64,000 nt of DNA, from assembly GCA_018401435.1 (NCBI GenBank), contig JAGYJW010000011.1:1-64000 (forward strand). Reading direction: 5' to 3'. Shown here in pieces: positions 19,464 to 31,633 of the stretch. The notes under the pieces were generated by a model, which saw nothing but the letters and a program-made list of their open reading frames with translations, had not been told where the DNA came from and made no database searches. Within the stretch, counting starts at the first letter, position 1. Every line of letters begins with the position of its first letter. Position numbers and translations under genes: made by a program. The DNA is from Deltaproteobacteria bacterium. Its GTDB lineage: Bacteria > Myxococcota_A > UBA796 > UBA2385.

Positions 19464-20195
19464 CTAACCCCCCTGACCGCCCCGACCCATCCCTCGGTCC
19501 TGCCGGACCTTCTCGAAGAGCAGGATGCCAGCGGTGACGCTGACGTTGAGGCTCTCGAGATCACCGGCCAGGGGCACGGACACGATGGCATCGCAGCGGT
19601 CGCGCAAGGTGGGCGAGAGGCCCTTGTCCTCCCCCCCCAAGACCAGGGCCAAGGAGCCGGTCATGGGCACCTGCCAGCAGGGGGCGCCATCCATGTCGGC
19701 CCCCACCACCCGCACGCCTTCGCGGCGCAGGGTGGCCAAGGCGCTGCTGAGGCCCTCGCGAATCACAGGCACCGACTCGGCCGCCCCCATCGCCACCCGC
19801 TGCACCACCGGCGTCAGGCCCTTGCCGCGGCGAACGGGCACGATGAGCCCATTCACACCGGCGCCCAGCGCGCTGCGCAGGATGGCGCCCAGGTTGTGCT
19901 CGTATTGGACCTCGTCCACCAGCACGAAGAAGGGCAGCTGGTCCTTGCGGTAGAGCTCGGAGATGAGCCCGGCGACGGTGTAGGCGGGCAGCTCTTCGGC
20001 TTCGGCGATGATGCCGTTGTGCACGCCCGTGAGGCTGCGGTCATCCAGCTCTTCGCGGCCGACCGCAGAGACGGGCACCCCGCGTTGCTTGGCGAGATCG
20101 AAGATGGCGTCCATCTTCTCGTTGGCTTTGCTGCGCTCGTCCACCCGGATGATCGTCACCCGGCGGGTCCACCGGCGCAGGGCCTCGAAGACCAC
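19464..20195 (-). CDS. rlmB: 23S rRNA 2'-O-ribose methyltransferase RlmB-type (SpoU)
   Basis: A 243-residue SPOUT methyltransferase counted from the only usable in-frame start (GTG 20195). Motif 1 is LVDEVQYEHNLGAILRSA, motif 2 contains LALVLGGEDKGLS, and motif 3 is IPMAG-like VSVPLAGDLESLNVSVTAGILLFE. These build the knotted SAM site. The conserved substrate-binding N-terminal domain clearly begins upstream (QLEGRNVVFEAL), so the listed start truncates it. An ATG at 20420 is in the same frame but separated by a TGA within a C-rich tandem repeat; indels there would restore one continuous gene with an Arg/Pro-rich N-terminal tail. RlmB methylates G2251 of 23S rRNA in E. coli. Confidence 0.85.
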   Translation of the reverse strand: MVFEALRRWTRRVTIIRVDERSKANEKMDAIFDLAKQRGVPVSAVGREELDDRSLTGVHNGIIAEAEELPAYTVAGLISELYRKDQLPFFVLVDEVQYEHNLGAILRSALGAGVNGLIVPVRRGKGLTPVVQRVAMGAAESVPVIREGLSSALATLRREGVRVVGADMDGAPCWQVPMTGSLALVLGGEDKGLSPTLRDRCDAIVSVPLAGDLESLNVSVTAGILLFEKVRQDRGMGRGGQGG

Positions 20196-20311
20196 GTTGC
20201 GGCCTTCGAGCTGGTCGCGGTTGGCCGCGAGGCGGTGCCGGCGGGGGCCCGGCGCGACCTCTGCGCCCGGGGGTCCATCGCGAAAACGGCCGCGCGCCGG
20301 AGCTGACCGGG

Positions 20312-20420
20312 GACCGCGGTCACGGCCCTCGTCGCGGGGGGCGGGGACCGCGGTTCACGGCCCTCGTCGCGGGGGGCGGGGGCCCTGGGGCCGCGGTCGT
20401 CGGGGGCGGTTGCGAGACAT
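20312..20420. repeat. Two 34-35-bp tandem repeats in the rlmB 5' region
   Basis: Copy 1 (about 20312-20345) and copy 2 (about 20346-20380) differ by one base (GGTCACGG against GGTTCACGG). Both contain a run of six G. Read on the minus strand they encode a repeated R-D-E-G-R-D-R-G-P-R-P-P unit if the period were 36 bp. They lie between the ATG at 20420 and the rlmB core, and the TGA that splits the gene is inside copy 2. I read the tract as the low-complexity N-terminus of rlmB with sequence or slippage errors in the homopolymers. Confidence 0.65.
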
Positions 20421-20424
20421 GGGC

Positions 20425-21795
20425 TCAGAGCAGCCGGGCCGCGAGCTCGGCCAGCTCGCTGCGTTCGCCCTTGCGCAGGGTGATGTGGCCGGCGGCTGCG
20501 CTCTCCTTGAAGCGCTCCACCACATAGGTCAACCCGTTGGAGGTCGCGTCCACATAGGGGTTGTCGATCTGGTTGGGGTCACCGGTCAACACGATCTTGG
20601 TCCCCTCACCCGCCCGGGTGATCACGGTCTTGACCTCGTGGGGGGTGAGGTTCTGGGCCTCGTCCACGATGAGGTACTGCCGGGGCAAGGACCGCCCGCG
20701 AATATAGGTCAGGGGCTCGATCTCGATGACTCCCTGGTCCAACAGCGGCTGAAAGCTGGGGGTCTGGGCGTCGCCACGGCGGTTGCCTCGGCCGTCGTCG
20801 ATCTGGCTGCCCACCAGCAACTCGAGGTTGTCGAAGATCGGCTTCATCCAGGGGTTGAGCTTCTCGGAGATGTCACCGGGCAGAAAGCCCAGGTCGCGGC
20901 CCAAGGGGAAGATGGGGCGGCTGACGACCAGGCGCCGGTAGCGGCTCTCGTCGGCCACCAGCTTCAGACCGCAGGCGATGGCCAGCAGGGTCTTTCCGGT
21001 GCCGGCCATGCCATCGAGGGTGACCAGCGAGATGCTGTCGTCGAGCAGCAGGTCCAAGGCGAAGAGCTGCTCCTTGTTGCGGGCGAAGATGCCCCACACG
21101 CCCTCTTTGTAGCGGCCCACCCGGTTCAGGCGGCCCTTCTTGGCGTCGTAGCGGGTCAGCGCGGTCTGGCTGGGGTTGTCGTCGGCGTGCAGCACCAGGA
21201 ATTGATGAGGATAGATGCCCATCTTGCGGGCCTCTGCCTCGTCCATCGCCGTGAAGCCGCTCTCGTAGACCTCGCGGATGCGAAGGGCGGGCACCACCAC
21301 ATCGGAGCTGCCGACATAGCTCTCGTCCATCTGGATGTGGGCGTGCTCGTAGTCCTCGGCCTGAATGCCCAGGGCGTCGGCCTTGATCCGCATATTGGTG
21401 TCGCGGGTGACAAAGCGCACCCTGTTGCGCCCGGTGCGCTCGGCGGCCCACAGCACGGTCTCGAGGATGAGGTTGTCGTTGCTGCGCGGCCCGAAGCTGG
21501 CGGGCAGCTCGCGGGTGGCGTCTTGCAGCATGACGCGCAAGGTCCCGCCGGTGGGCAGCTCGACGCCCTTGGCCAGGCTGCCATTGTCCCGCAGCTTGTC
21601 GATCTGGCGGGACACCATTCGCGCGTTGCGGCCCGTCTCGTTGAGATCCTTCTTGAAGCGGTCGATCTCCTCGATCACGGTGATCGGGATGACCACGTCG
21701 TGGCCACCGAAGACGTGCAGGGCGTTCGGATCGTAGAGCAGGACGTTGGTGTCGAGGATGAAGGTCGTGCGCTCGGACGGCGGTAGGGTCGGCAT
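20425..21795 (-). CDS. PhoH2-type PIN-PhoH NTPase
   Basis: A 456-residue protein with two parts. The N-terminal PIN nuclease domain (TFILDTNVLLYDP start; acidic residues spread to about residue 150) is followed by a PhoH ATPase domain from about residue 245. That domain has Walker A DGMAGTGKTLLA, the segment SRPIFPLG, and Walker B YLIVDEAQN followed by KIVLTGDPNQID. This is the PhoH2 architecture, shown elsewhere to be an RNase/RNA helicase. It lies 5 bp upstream of the rlmB ATG at 20420, so the two are probably co-transcribed with an RNA-processing theme. Confidence 0.9.
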   Translation of the reverse strand: MPTLPPSERTTFILDTNVLLYDPNALHVFGGHDVVIPITVIEEIDRFKKDLNETGRNARMVSRQIDKLRDNGSLAKGVELPTGGTLRVMLQDATRELPASFGPRSNDNLILETVLWAAERTGRNRVRFVTRDTNMRIKADALGIQAEDYEHAHIQMDESYVGSSDVVVPALRIREVYESGFTAMDEAEARKMGIYPHQFLVLHADDNPSQTALTRYDAKKGRLNRVGRYKEGVWGIFARNKEQLFALDLLLDDSISLVTLDGMAGTGKTLLAIACGLKLVADESRYRRLVVSRPIFPLGRDLGFLPGDISEKLNPWMKPIFDNLELLVGSQIDDGRGNRRGDAQTPSFQPLLDQGVIEIEPLTYIRGRSLPRQYLIVDEAQNLTPHEVKTVITRAGEGTKIVLTGDPNQIDNPYVDATSNGLTYVVERFKESAAAGHITLRKGERSELAELAARLL

Positions 21796-21819
21796 CGTGG
21801 GGGGGGTCTCCAGTGCGGG

Positions 21820-22380
21820 TCAGCGCACGTCCAGGGTCCAGGTGCGGCTGAAGGAGCGGGTGGCGTCATCCGCGCGGCGCATCAAGCTGATCGTCGGATC
21901 GTCCAGCACCACGGTGCCGGCTTCATTCCGACCCGTGCCGACAAAGAGTCGCAGCGGCCCCCCCGCGCCTCCGCGACCGGGGATGGCATTGCAGATCACG
22001 GTGTTGGGACCGGATCGCAAGAAGGGCGCGAGGTCGAGGATCAGCTGGGGCTCGCCCGAGCGGATCTTTCGCACCAGCACGCCATTGACGACCACATCGA
22101 TGGTGTGGCCCGAGGAGTCCTGGTCATCGGTGACCAGCCAATAGCGGGCGGCGGGCACCGCGGCGGCCGGCTGGGAGGGGCCGGCATCTTCGACCTCGAC
22201 CCGGTGGTTCGGCGCGTCGATCCACAGGTTTCCCTTCTCGTCAAAGCGCAGGTTGACCCCCTGCATCTCGACACCGACAACCCGGTCTGCCCGCACGCCG
22301 TTGATGTAGATCTCGCGGCCCTTGTCGGCTGGGGCGGCGAGCGCCAGCCCCCCCACCAGGCCCAGCAACGCGCCGGTCAC
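21820..22380 (-). CDS. Secreted protein of unknown function
   Basis: A 186-residue protein. GTG 22380 overlaps the stop of the HU/IHF gene by GTGA and gives a good signal peptide (hydrophobic core LLGLVGGLALAAPA). The N-terminal half has INGVRADRVVGVEMQGVNL and FDEKGNLWIDAP. The rest has a Gly/Pro-rich loop and beta-strand-rich segments such as VVVNGVLVRKI and LRLFVGTGRNEAG. I do not recognise a family with confidence. It lies between the nucleoid protein and phoH, apparently in one transcript. Confidence 0.6.
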   Translation of the reverse strand: MTGALLGLVGGLALAAPADKGREIYINGVRADRVVGVEMQGVNLRFDEKGNLWIDAPNHRVEVEDAGPSQPAAAVPAARYWLVTDDQDSSGHTIDVVVNGVLVRKIRSGEPQLILDLAPFLRSGPNTVICNAIPGRGGAGGPLRLFVGTGRNEAGTVVLDDPTISLMRRADDATRSFSRTWTLDVR

Positions 22381-22664
22381 TCTGCGCCCTCGCCGTCCAC
22401 CCGGGCGCGCAGCTGCTTGCCAGGACGGAAGTGGGGCAGCCACTTCTCGCCCACGGCGATGACCTGGCCGGTGCGGGGATTGCGCCCGGTATAGCCGCCG
22501 TAGCGCCGGACCTGGAAGCTGCCGAAGCCCCGAAGCTCGACCCGGGTGCCCCGTGCCAGGGTGTCGGACAAGGCGTCAAAGAAGACCCCGACGACCTCCT
22601 CGGCGGTGCTGCGCGGCAGGTTCCGGCGCAGGGCCAGGGCGTCGATGAGCTCGATGCGGGTCAC
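22377..22664 (-). CDS. HU/IHF-family DNA-bending protein
   Basis: A 95-residue histone-like protein that starts MTRIELIDALA and carries the DNA-binding arm GFGSFQVRRYGGYTGRNPRTGQ, including the signature G-F-G-x-F and the tip residues RNPRTG. The ending KQLRARVDG is typical of IHF beta subunits, so ihfB is possible, but HU cannot be excluded. Such proteins bend DNA in recombination, replication and sigma-54 promoters. The gene overlaps its downstream neighbour by 4 bp and follows secF by 28 bp. Confidence 0.88.
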   Translation of the reverse strand: MTRIELIDALALRRNLPRSTAEEVVGVFFDALSDTLARGTRVELRGFGSFQVRRYGGYTGRNPRTGQVIAVGEKWLPHFRPGKQLRARVDGEGAE

Positions 22665-22692
22665 AGCTGATCCTTGGGTGCGGGCCTGCCCT

Positions 22693-23988
22693 TCAGGTGG
22701 TGGGCTCGGAGGGCGAGACGCGGCGCTCCTTGCGTTCCAGGCGCCGCCGCTGGGAGGCGCTCAGGGCGCCGTCCTCTGACGTGCCGGCGGTGTCGCCTTC
22801 GACCTTGGCGGGCTCTCCGCCCGAGGCCAGCGGCGCGAAGACGCGGGCGAGGTAGGGCTTGAGATCCTCGGTCAGCACGATCATCGGGCTGGCCACATAG
22901 ACCGTCGAATAGGTCCCGAAGAAGACGCCCAGCAAGATGGCCATGGCGAAGGTCTCGATCACGGGCCCGCCGAGGAAGAGGAAGGCCACCATCGCCACGC
23001 CCGTGGTGAGCGAGGTCGCCACCGTGCGGTTGAGGGTCTCGTTGATCGAGGTGTTGATGAGCTGCGTCGTGTCGCGGCGCCGGTAGCGGGACATATTCTC
23101 CCGGATGCGGTCGTAGATGACGATGGTGTCGTTCAACGAGTACCCGATGATGGTCAGCAAGGCGCCAATCATCGACAGGTTGAATTCCTGCCGGGTAAGG
23201 GTGAAGATGCCGATGACGATGACCACGTCGTGGAAGAGGGCCAGCACGGCGCCCGGGGCGAAGGCGATCTCGAAGCGGAAGGCCACATAGAGCAGCACCA
23301 GGCCCAGGGTGGCCATCACGGCGATGAAGCCCTGGCGACGGAGGTCTCCGCCCACCCGAGGGCCGATGGTCTCGGCCGATACCACCTGGCCCACCTGCTC
23401 GACCGTCTCGCCGTCGGCGGCAAAGGCCTTCAAGACGGTCTCACCCACGGACTGCCCGATGCCGGGAACACGGATATAGACGGTGTTGTCGTCGGGGCTT
23501 TCCACCACGCTGGCGCCGTCGATACCCGCCACCGCCTGCTGAATGGTGGTCAGGGGCACCGGGTCGCCGCCGTAGCGGAGGCTCAGCCGGGCGCCGACCT
23601 GAACGTCAAAGAAGCTCTCCTGGATCCAATCGGGGCCAAAACGGGCGACCAGGGCCTGCTCGATGCCGTCTTTGAGGCCCTCGGTGCCAAAGGTCGGGTC
23701 CTGGATGCGGATGACGAACATCTGCTCTTCGGGGTCGCCGATCCCCTGGACGGCGTCGCCGCTGACACCCAGGCCCTCAAGCACCTTGCGCACGCCGGCG
23801 ATCTCGACGGGGTGACCATCGGCGAAGTCGATGGTGATCTCGGTGCCGCCCGTGAAGTCGATGCCCCAGTTCGGTCCCTTGATGAAAAAGAGCAGCAAGC
23901 TCGCCACGACCATCGTGAAGGACACGATGCCCGCGATCTTGCGCTTCCCGACGAAATCGATGTTCGTCCCAGGCTTGATCAGATTCAT
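22693..23988 (-). CDS. secF: Protein translocase subunit SecF
   Basis: A 431-residue SecF. It has the N-terminal membrane segment, the periplasmic GIDFTGGTEITIDF strand and the C-terminal bundle of five membrane helices including the conserved IGYSLNDTIVIYDRIREN. SecF pairs with SecD to use the proton gradient for the late steps of Sec export. The basic C-terminal tail (SQRRRLERKERRVSPS) is longer than in E. coli SecF (323 residues). It follows secD by 21 bp in the tgt-yajC-secD-secF order. Confidence 0.96.
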   Translation of the reverse strand: MNLIKPGTNIDFVGKRKIAGIVSFTMVVASLLLFFIKGPNWGIDFTGGTEITIDFADGHPVEIAGVRKVLEGLGVSGDAVQGIGDPEEQMFVIRIQDPTFGTEGLKDGIEQALVARFGPDWIQESFFDVQVGARLSLRYGGDPVPLTTIQQAVAGIDGASVVESPDDNTVYIRVPGIGQSVGETVLKAFAADGETVEQVGQVVSAETIGPRVGGDLRRQGFIAVMATLGLVLLYVAFRFEIAFAPGAVLALFHDVVIVIGIFTLTRQEFNLSMIGALLTIIGYSLNDTIVIYDRIRENMSRYRRRDTTQLINTSINETLNRTVATSLTTGVAMVAFLFLGGPVIETFAMAILLGVFFGTYSTVYVASPMIVLTEDLKPYLARVFAPLASGGEPAKVEGDTAGTSEDGALSASQRRRLERKERRVSPSEPTT

Positions 23989-24009
23989 GCGGTCCTCTGC
24001 CGGAACGGA

Positions 24010-25809
24010 CTAGATGCTCAGCCGCGCCGAGGCCTTCCGGGTGAGGAAGTCCATGAGCGTGCGAGAGACGAAGATGCCGGTGTAGAGCGTCGTGATGATG
24101 CCGATCATCAGCGTCACGGCGAAGCCCTTGATGGGGCCCGTTCCGTAGGTGTAGAGCACCACTCCGGCGATGAAGGTCGTGATGTTGGCGTCGAGCACGG
24201 CCCACAGCGCCTTGCTGAAGCCAGCCTCGGAGGCGGATCGGGCGTTCTTGCCCAGGCGCCGCTCTTCGCGGATGCGCTCGAAGATGATGATGTTGCAGTC
24301 CACCGCCATGCCCACGGTCAGCGCGATCCCGGCGATGCCGGGCAGCGTGAGGGTGGCGCCGGCGATGGCGAGCAGGGCCATCACGAAGAGCACATTGCAG
24401 AGCAGCCCGATCACGCTGATGACGCCGGACTTCTTGTAGTACACGACCATGAAGATCAGCACGAAGCCGAAGCCGATGAGGGTGGCCTGGGTGCCGGCGA
24501 GGATGGCGTCTGCGCCCAGGGTGGGCCCCACCACCTTGATATTGCCCACGGTCACCGGGGCGGGCAGCGACCCGGTGCGCAATACCAGGGAGAGCACGGC
24601 GGCCTCGTTGCGGGCGGTCAGCATGTCCTGGGTGCCCATGGAGATGCTGGCGGTGCCGCCGCTGATGCGCTCGCGGATGACCGGCGCAGAGCGCACCTGC
24701 CGGTCCAGGACGATGGCGAAACGACGGCCGACGTTCTCGGCGGTCACCTCGTCGAAGATGCGCGCGCCACGGGGCTTGAAGGAGAGGGAGACCTGGGGCT
24801 GGCCGGTCTGGGAGTCAAAGGCCACATTGGCGTCGTTGACGTCGTCACCGGTGAGGATGATGTCGTCCTTGACCACCACCCAACCCGGGCTGCCCTGGGT
24901 GGGCTTGGCCCGCATGCGGCCATCGACGGTCTCTTCGTATTCCCAGAAGAGGCGGCTGCCGGGGGCGAGGATGTTCTGGCTGCGCAGCCAGGTGTCGAGC
25001 ACCTGGTCGTCGAGGAAGTCGGTGGGTCCAAGCTCGGTTTCGGCGCTGAAGATGGCCTTGCTGATGGTACCCTGCTGGTCCATCGCGTCTTCGTCCACCA
25101 TCATGAACTCGAGCACCGCGGTGGTGCCGATGGCCTTGACTGCTTGCTTCTCGTCCACGGCGCCGGGCAGCTGCACGTTGATCTGGTTCTCGCCCTTGCG
25201 GACGATGGAGGGCTCCTTCACACCGGTCTCGTCGATCCGGTTGCGGAGGGTCTCCAGGGCCTGTTCGACGGCCTGTTCGCGGATCTGGTCGGCCCGTTCG
25301 TCGGTGATGGCGAAGGCGTGGAATTCGCGCTCGTCTACGACCCGGGTGCCCTCGTAGGCGTAGATATTCTCGTATTTGTCGGTCATGAAGCCGAGGATGT
25401 CGTCGAAGCCGACACCGGCGCCCCCGCGGATCAGCAGGGTGGCTTCTCCGCGGGCGCGGCGGACCTCTTCAAGCTGGATGCCTTCGCGCTGCGAGGAGTC
25501 CCGGATGGGCTTGATCTCGCGCTGCACCGACGACAACACGGCCTCGTCCACCTCGACCTGCAAGGTCAGATCGATGCCGCCTTGGATGTCGATGCCCTTC
25601 TGGATCACCACATCGGGCAGGGCCCGCAGATACCAGGGGCGGTCGTCCACCGCGTCGTCTTCTGCGATGGCGCTGCTGCTATTGGCCGACGCGGCCTTGG
25701 CGGCCAGGGCCGCCTGGTCGTCCACCAGGATGCTGGGCAGCACGAAGTAGACGCCCGCCAGCACCGACGCGACGATGATCAGGAAGCGGGTCCACCAGGT
25801 TGCGGACAT
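24010..25809 (-). CDS. secD: Protein translocase subunit SecD
   Basis: A 599-residue SecD with one N-terminal membrane helix, a large periplasmic P1 region (starting GIDIQGGIDLTLQVE) and a C-terminal RND-like membrane bundle. The signature TLPGIAGIALTVGMAVDCNIIIFERIREE spans about residues 500-530. The Asp in this helix (GMAVD) couples proton flow to periplasmic motion. It forms a complex with SecF and YajC, both adjacent. It ends 21 bp before secF, and its start is 3 bp after the yajC stop. Confidence 0.96.
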   Translation of the reverse strand: MSATWWTRFLIIVASVLAGVYFVLPSILVDDQAALAAKAASANSSSAIAEDDAVDDRPWYLRALPDVVIQKGIDIQGGIDLTLQVEVDEAVLSSVQREIKPIRDSSQREGIQLEEVRRARGEATLLIRGGAGVGFDDILGFMTDKYENIYAYEGTRVVDEREFHAFAITDERADQIREQAVEQALETLRNRIDETGVKEPSIVRKGENQINVQLPGAVDEKQAVKAIGTTAVLEFMMVDEDAMDQQGTISKAIFSAETELGPTDFLDDQVLDTWLRSQNILAPGSRLFWEYEETVDGRMRAKPTQGSPGWVVVKDDIILTGDDVNDANVAFDSQTGQPQVSLSFKPRGARIFDEVTAENVGRRFAIVLDRQVRSAPVIRERISGGTASISMGTQDMLTARNEAAVLSLVLRTGSLPAPVTVGNIKVVGPTLGADAILAGTQATLIGFGFVLIFMVVYYKKSGVISVIGLLCNVLFVMALLAIAGATLTLPGIAGIALTVGMAVDCNIIIFERIREERRLGKNARSASEAGFSKALWAVLDANITTFIAGVVLYTYGTGPIKGFAVTLMIGIITTLYTGIFVSRTLMDFLTRKASARLSI

Positions 25810-25812
25810 GGT

Positions 25813-26175
25813 TCAGGACCCCTTGGCGACGACGGGCTCGGGCCCGACCTTGCGCTTGATGGCGGGTTTGTCCACGGTGATGCGCACCCGGTCGGCGATC
25901 TCGAGGATGACCTCGGCGTCGCGGACCTCGAAGACGGTGCCGTGCAGGCCGCTGGCCGTGACCACCATGTCGCCCTTTTGCAGGCTGCCCAGCAGCTCGG
26001 TCTGCAGCTTGGCCTCCTTCTGCTGGGGGCGAATCAGCAAGAAGTAGAAGATGGCGAAGATGGCCGCCATCATCAGGATCTGGCTGGTGAAGGCCCCGCC
26101 GCCGGGTGCTTCTTGCCAGGCGATGAGGTCGGCCCCGCCCAAGGCGGGCATGGTGTCGTGCACGATGCTGTCCAT
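25813..26175 (-). CDS. yajC: Sec translocon accessory protein YajC
   Basis: A 120-residue YajC. One membrane helix (about residues 32-50: ILMMAAIFAIFYFLLIRPQQ) ends in the family-defining RPQQK. The cytoplasmic part has SLQKGDMVVTASGLHGTVFEV. YajC joins SecDF and the translocon. It lies between tgt and secD. Confidence 0.94.
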   Translation of the reverse strand: MDSIVHDTMPALGGADLIAWQEAPGGGAFTSQILMMAAIFAIFYFLLIRPQQKEAKLQTELLGSLQKGDMVVTASGLHGTVFEVRDAEVILEIADRVRITVDKPAIKRKVGPEPVVAKGS

Positions 26176-26205
26176 GATTCAGTTCCGCTCGGCGCTCCCC
26201 GGGAA

Positions 26206-29857
<3,652 letters not shown>

Positions 29858-29874
29858 GCCTGTGCCCCGGGCCT

Positions 29875-29903
29875 GCCGCCCCCGGATTCAGTCCCGGGGC
29901 GGC
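29875..29903. terminator. Hairpin between convergent S1-like and udg genes
   Basis: GCCGCCCCCGG (29875-29885) and CCCGGGGCGGC (29893-29903) pair in ten of eleven positions around a 7-nt loop. It lies just past the S1-like stop and over the udg stop. There is no long T run, so this is a candidate bidirectional terminator only. Confidence 0.4.
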
Positions 29904-30857
29904 AAGGCGTCGAGATCGGCCTTCAGCGCCAGCAGGTCCTGAAAGGTCAGCCGCTTGTCGGCGGGCTGGCGCAGCAGGTAGGCGGGGTGGAAGGTGGGCA
30001 TCACCCGGATGCTGCCCCCCGGCACCGACAGCTCCTGCCACTGGCCGCGCATGGCCTTGATGCCACGCCCCGGGTCCAGCAGGGCCCGGCAGGCCACGCT
30101 GCCCAGGATGAGGATGCGGTCTGGGGCGACGGCCCGAATCTGCGCGTCGAGAAAGGGCTTGCAGGCTGCAATCTCGTCAACCTGGGGGTTGCGGTTGCCC
30201 GGCGGGCGGCACTTCACGACATTGCAGATGTAGACCTCATCCCGGCGCAGCCCCAGCACCTTCTCGAGCATGCCGTCCAGCATGGCGCCGGCGGCGCCCA
30301 CAAAGGGCTCGCCCAGGCGGTCTTCTTCTGCGCCGGGGGCCTCGCCGATGATCAGGAGGCGGGCGCGGGCCGCCCCGCTGCCAAAGACCAGCTGATTGCG
30401 GGCCTCGCAGAGGCCACAGCGCCGACAGTCGCCCAGCTCGGCCCGGATGGCCGGCAGGTCGGTGGCAGCGGCCAGCCCGGGTGTGACCTCGGCGGGGCCG
30501 GACCGCGCCTTGGCCGAGAAGCTGGCCCACTTCCCCAGGTTGGGAGGGGTCTGGGCGGAGGTCGGCGCCGGGGGGCGATGCTGCGAGCCGGCGTCGGGGC
30601 CGGCGCGGGGGCCGGCGGACGGGCGGGGGCGGCTGCGGGCGGGGGCGGCTGGAAACGCGGCAGGGCGGCCTCGCGTTCGCCCCGCGGCGCGGGGCCGAGC
30701 GGGGCTGGGGAGCGGCCGGGCGCAGGGTCTCGGCGGGCAGGACCAAAGCGCCGGTGTGGCGCTCCCACTCCACCCAAGCCGCCACATCGGCGATCAGCTC
30801 CGCCAGCTCGGTCGGGCCGTCCAGCCCCCCTGTGGAGTCGTCTGCGAGGCCGGTCAT
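29888..30857 (-). pseudogene. Family 4 uracil-DNA glycosylase, frameshifts in linker
   Basis: The C-terminal 200 residues are a clear type 4 (Fe-S) uracil-DNA glycosylase. They start at GDCRRCGLC with the first Cys pair, then the catalytic segment IGEAPGAEEDRLGEPFVG, the Cys at NVVKCRPPGNRNP and the active-site PTFHPAYLLR. The N-terminus (MTGLADDSTGGLDGP) is in another frame and overlaps maf by ATGA. The Ala/Pro/Arg-rich linker shifts frame twice, near 30690 and 30580; each shift is repaired by one C in a C-rich run. The enzyme removes uracil from DNA. The catalytic domain is intact. Confidence 0.85.
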
Positions 30858-31450
30858 GCGCGCTCCAAAGGCCCGCGCAGGCGGGCACCCCGGGCCCGAA
30901 GCCGGCCGATGAGGGCGAAGATGGGCAGGCCCACCACATTGCTCCAGTCGCCGTCCACCGCGTCCACCAGCCAGGCCCCTTGTCCTTCCACCATGTAGCC
31001 GCCGGCGCAGCCCGCGGCCTCGCCCAGGGCCACATAGGCCCGCAGCTCCGCGTCTTCGAGATCCGCCCTGAAGCGCACGGCCGAACGCACGACAAAGGCC
31101 TCCAGCTCTTCATCTTGGGCCAGCACCACCCCGGTGCTGAGGAGGTGGGTGCGGCCCCGCAGCTGCTTCAGGCGGGCCAGCCAGTCTTCGGGCCCGGTGG
31201 GCTTGCCGAAGCACTCGCCGTCGAGGTGCGCGACCTGGTCTGCGCCAATCACCAGGGCGCCCGGACGCCGCCGCGCCACCGCGAGGGCCTTGGCCCGGGC
31301 GCGGGCCAGGGCGAGCGCATCGGGATCGTCGGCCTGGATGGCGGCTTCGTCCACGCCCGGATCCTCGGCCTCACAAGGCAGGCCTGCGGCGGCAAGGAGG
31401 TCCCGGCGCCAGCGGCTCGACGACGCGAGGATCAGGGGGCGAGGCGCCAT
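30854..31450 (-). CDS. maf: Maf-family nucleotide pyrophosphatase
   Basis: A 198-residue Maf protein starting at ATG 31450 (MAPRPLILASSSRWRRDLL, the conserved ASxSxRR-type start). It has the DEAAI acidic segment and the nucleotide pocket GALVIGADQVAHLDG, then GRTHLLSTGV. Such proteins hydrolyse dTTP/UTP or m7GTP. The segment GCAGGYMVEGQGAWLVDAVDGDWSNVVGLP matches the family. It overlaps udg by 4 bp. A frame stays open to 32935 on this strand but that part is antisense to the Hsp70 gene. Confidence 0.9.
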   Translation of the reverse strand: MAPRPLILASSSRWRRDLLAAAGLPCEAEDPGVDEAAIQADDPDALALARARAKALAVARRRPGALVIGADQVAHLDGECFGKPTGPEDWLARLKQLRGRTHLLSTGVVLAQDEELEAFVVRSAVRFRADLEDAELRAYVALGEAAGCAGGYMVEGQGAWLVDAVDGDWSNVVGLPIFALIGRLRARGARLRGPLERA

Positions 31451-31633
31451 GCGGGGCTCCGGTGCTGGCGGCGGCGGCCGCCCTTTGCTACGGTCCGGCG
31501 GTAACGGAGCGGGGTCTCTTGGGCCAAGGAGGCCGCGCCAGCGCCCGGCATCTGGGGGTCGGCCCCCGACCCTGCCTCCAGCGCGACGCCCGCAGGGGCC
31601 CGCGCCGTCTCCGCCCTTCACCGTGGAAGCCTG

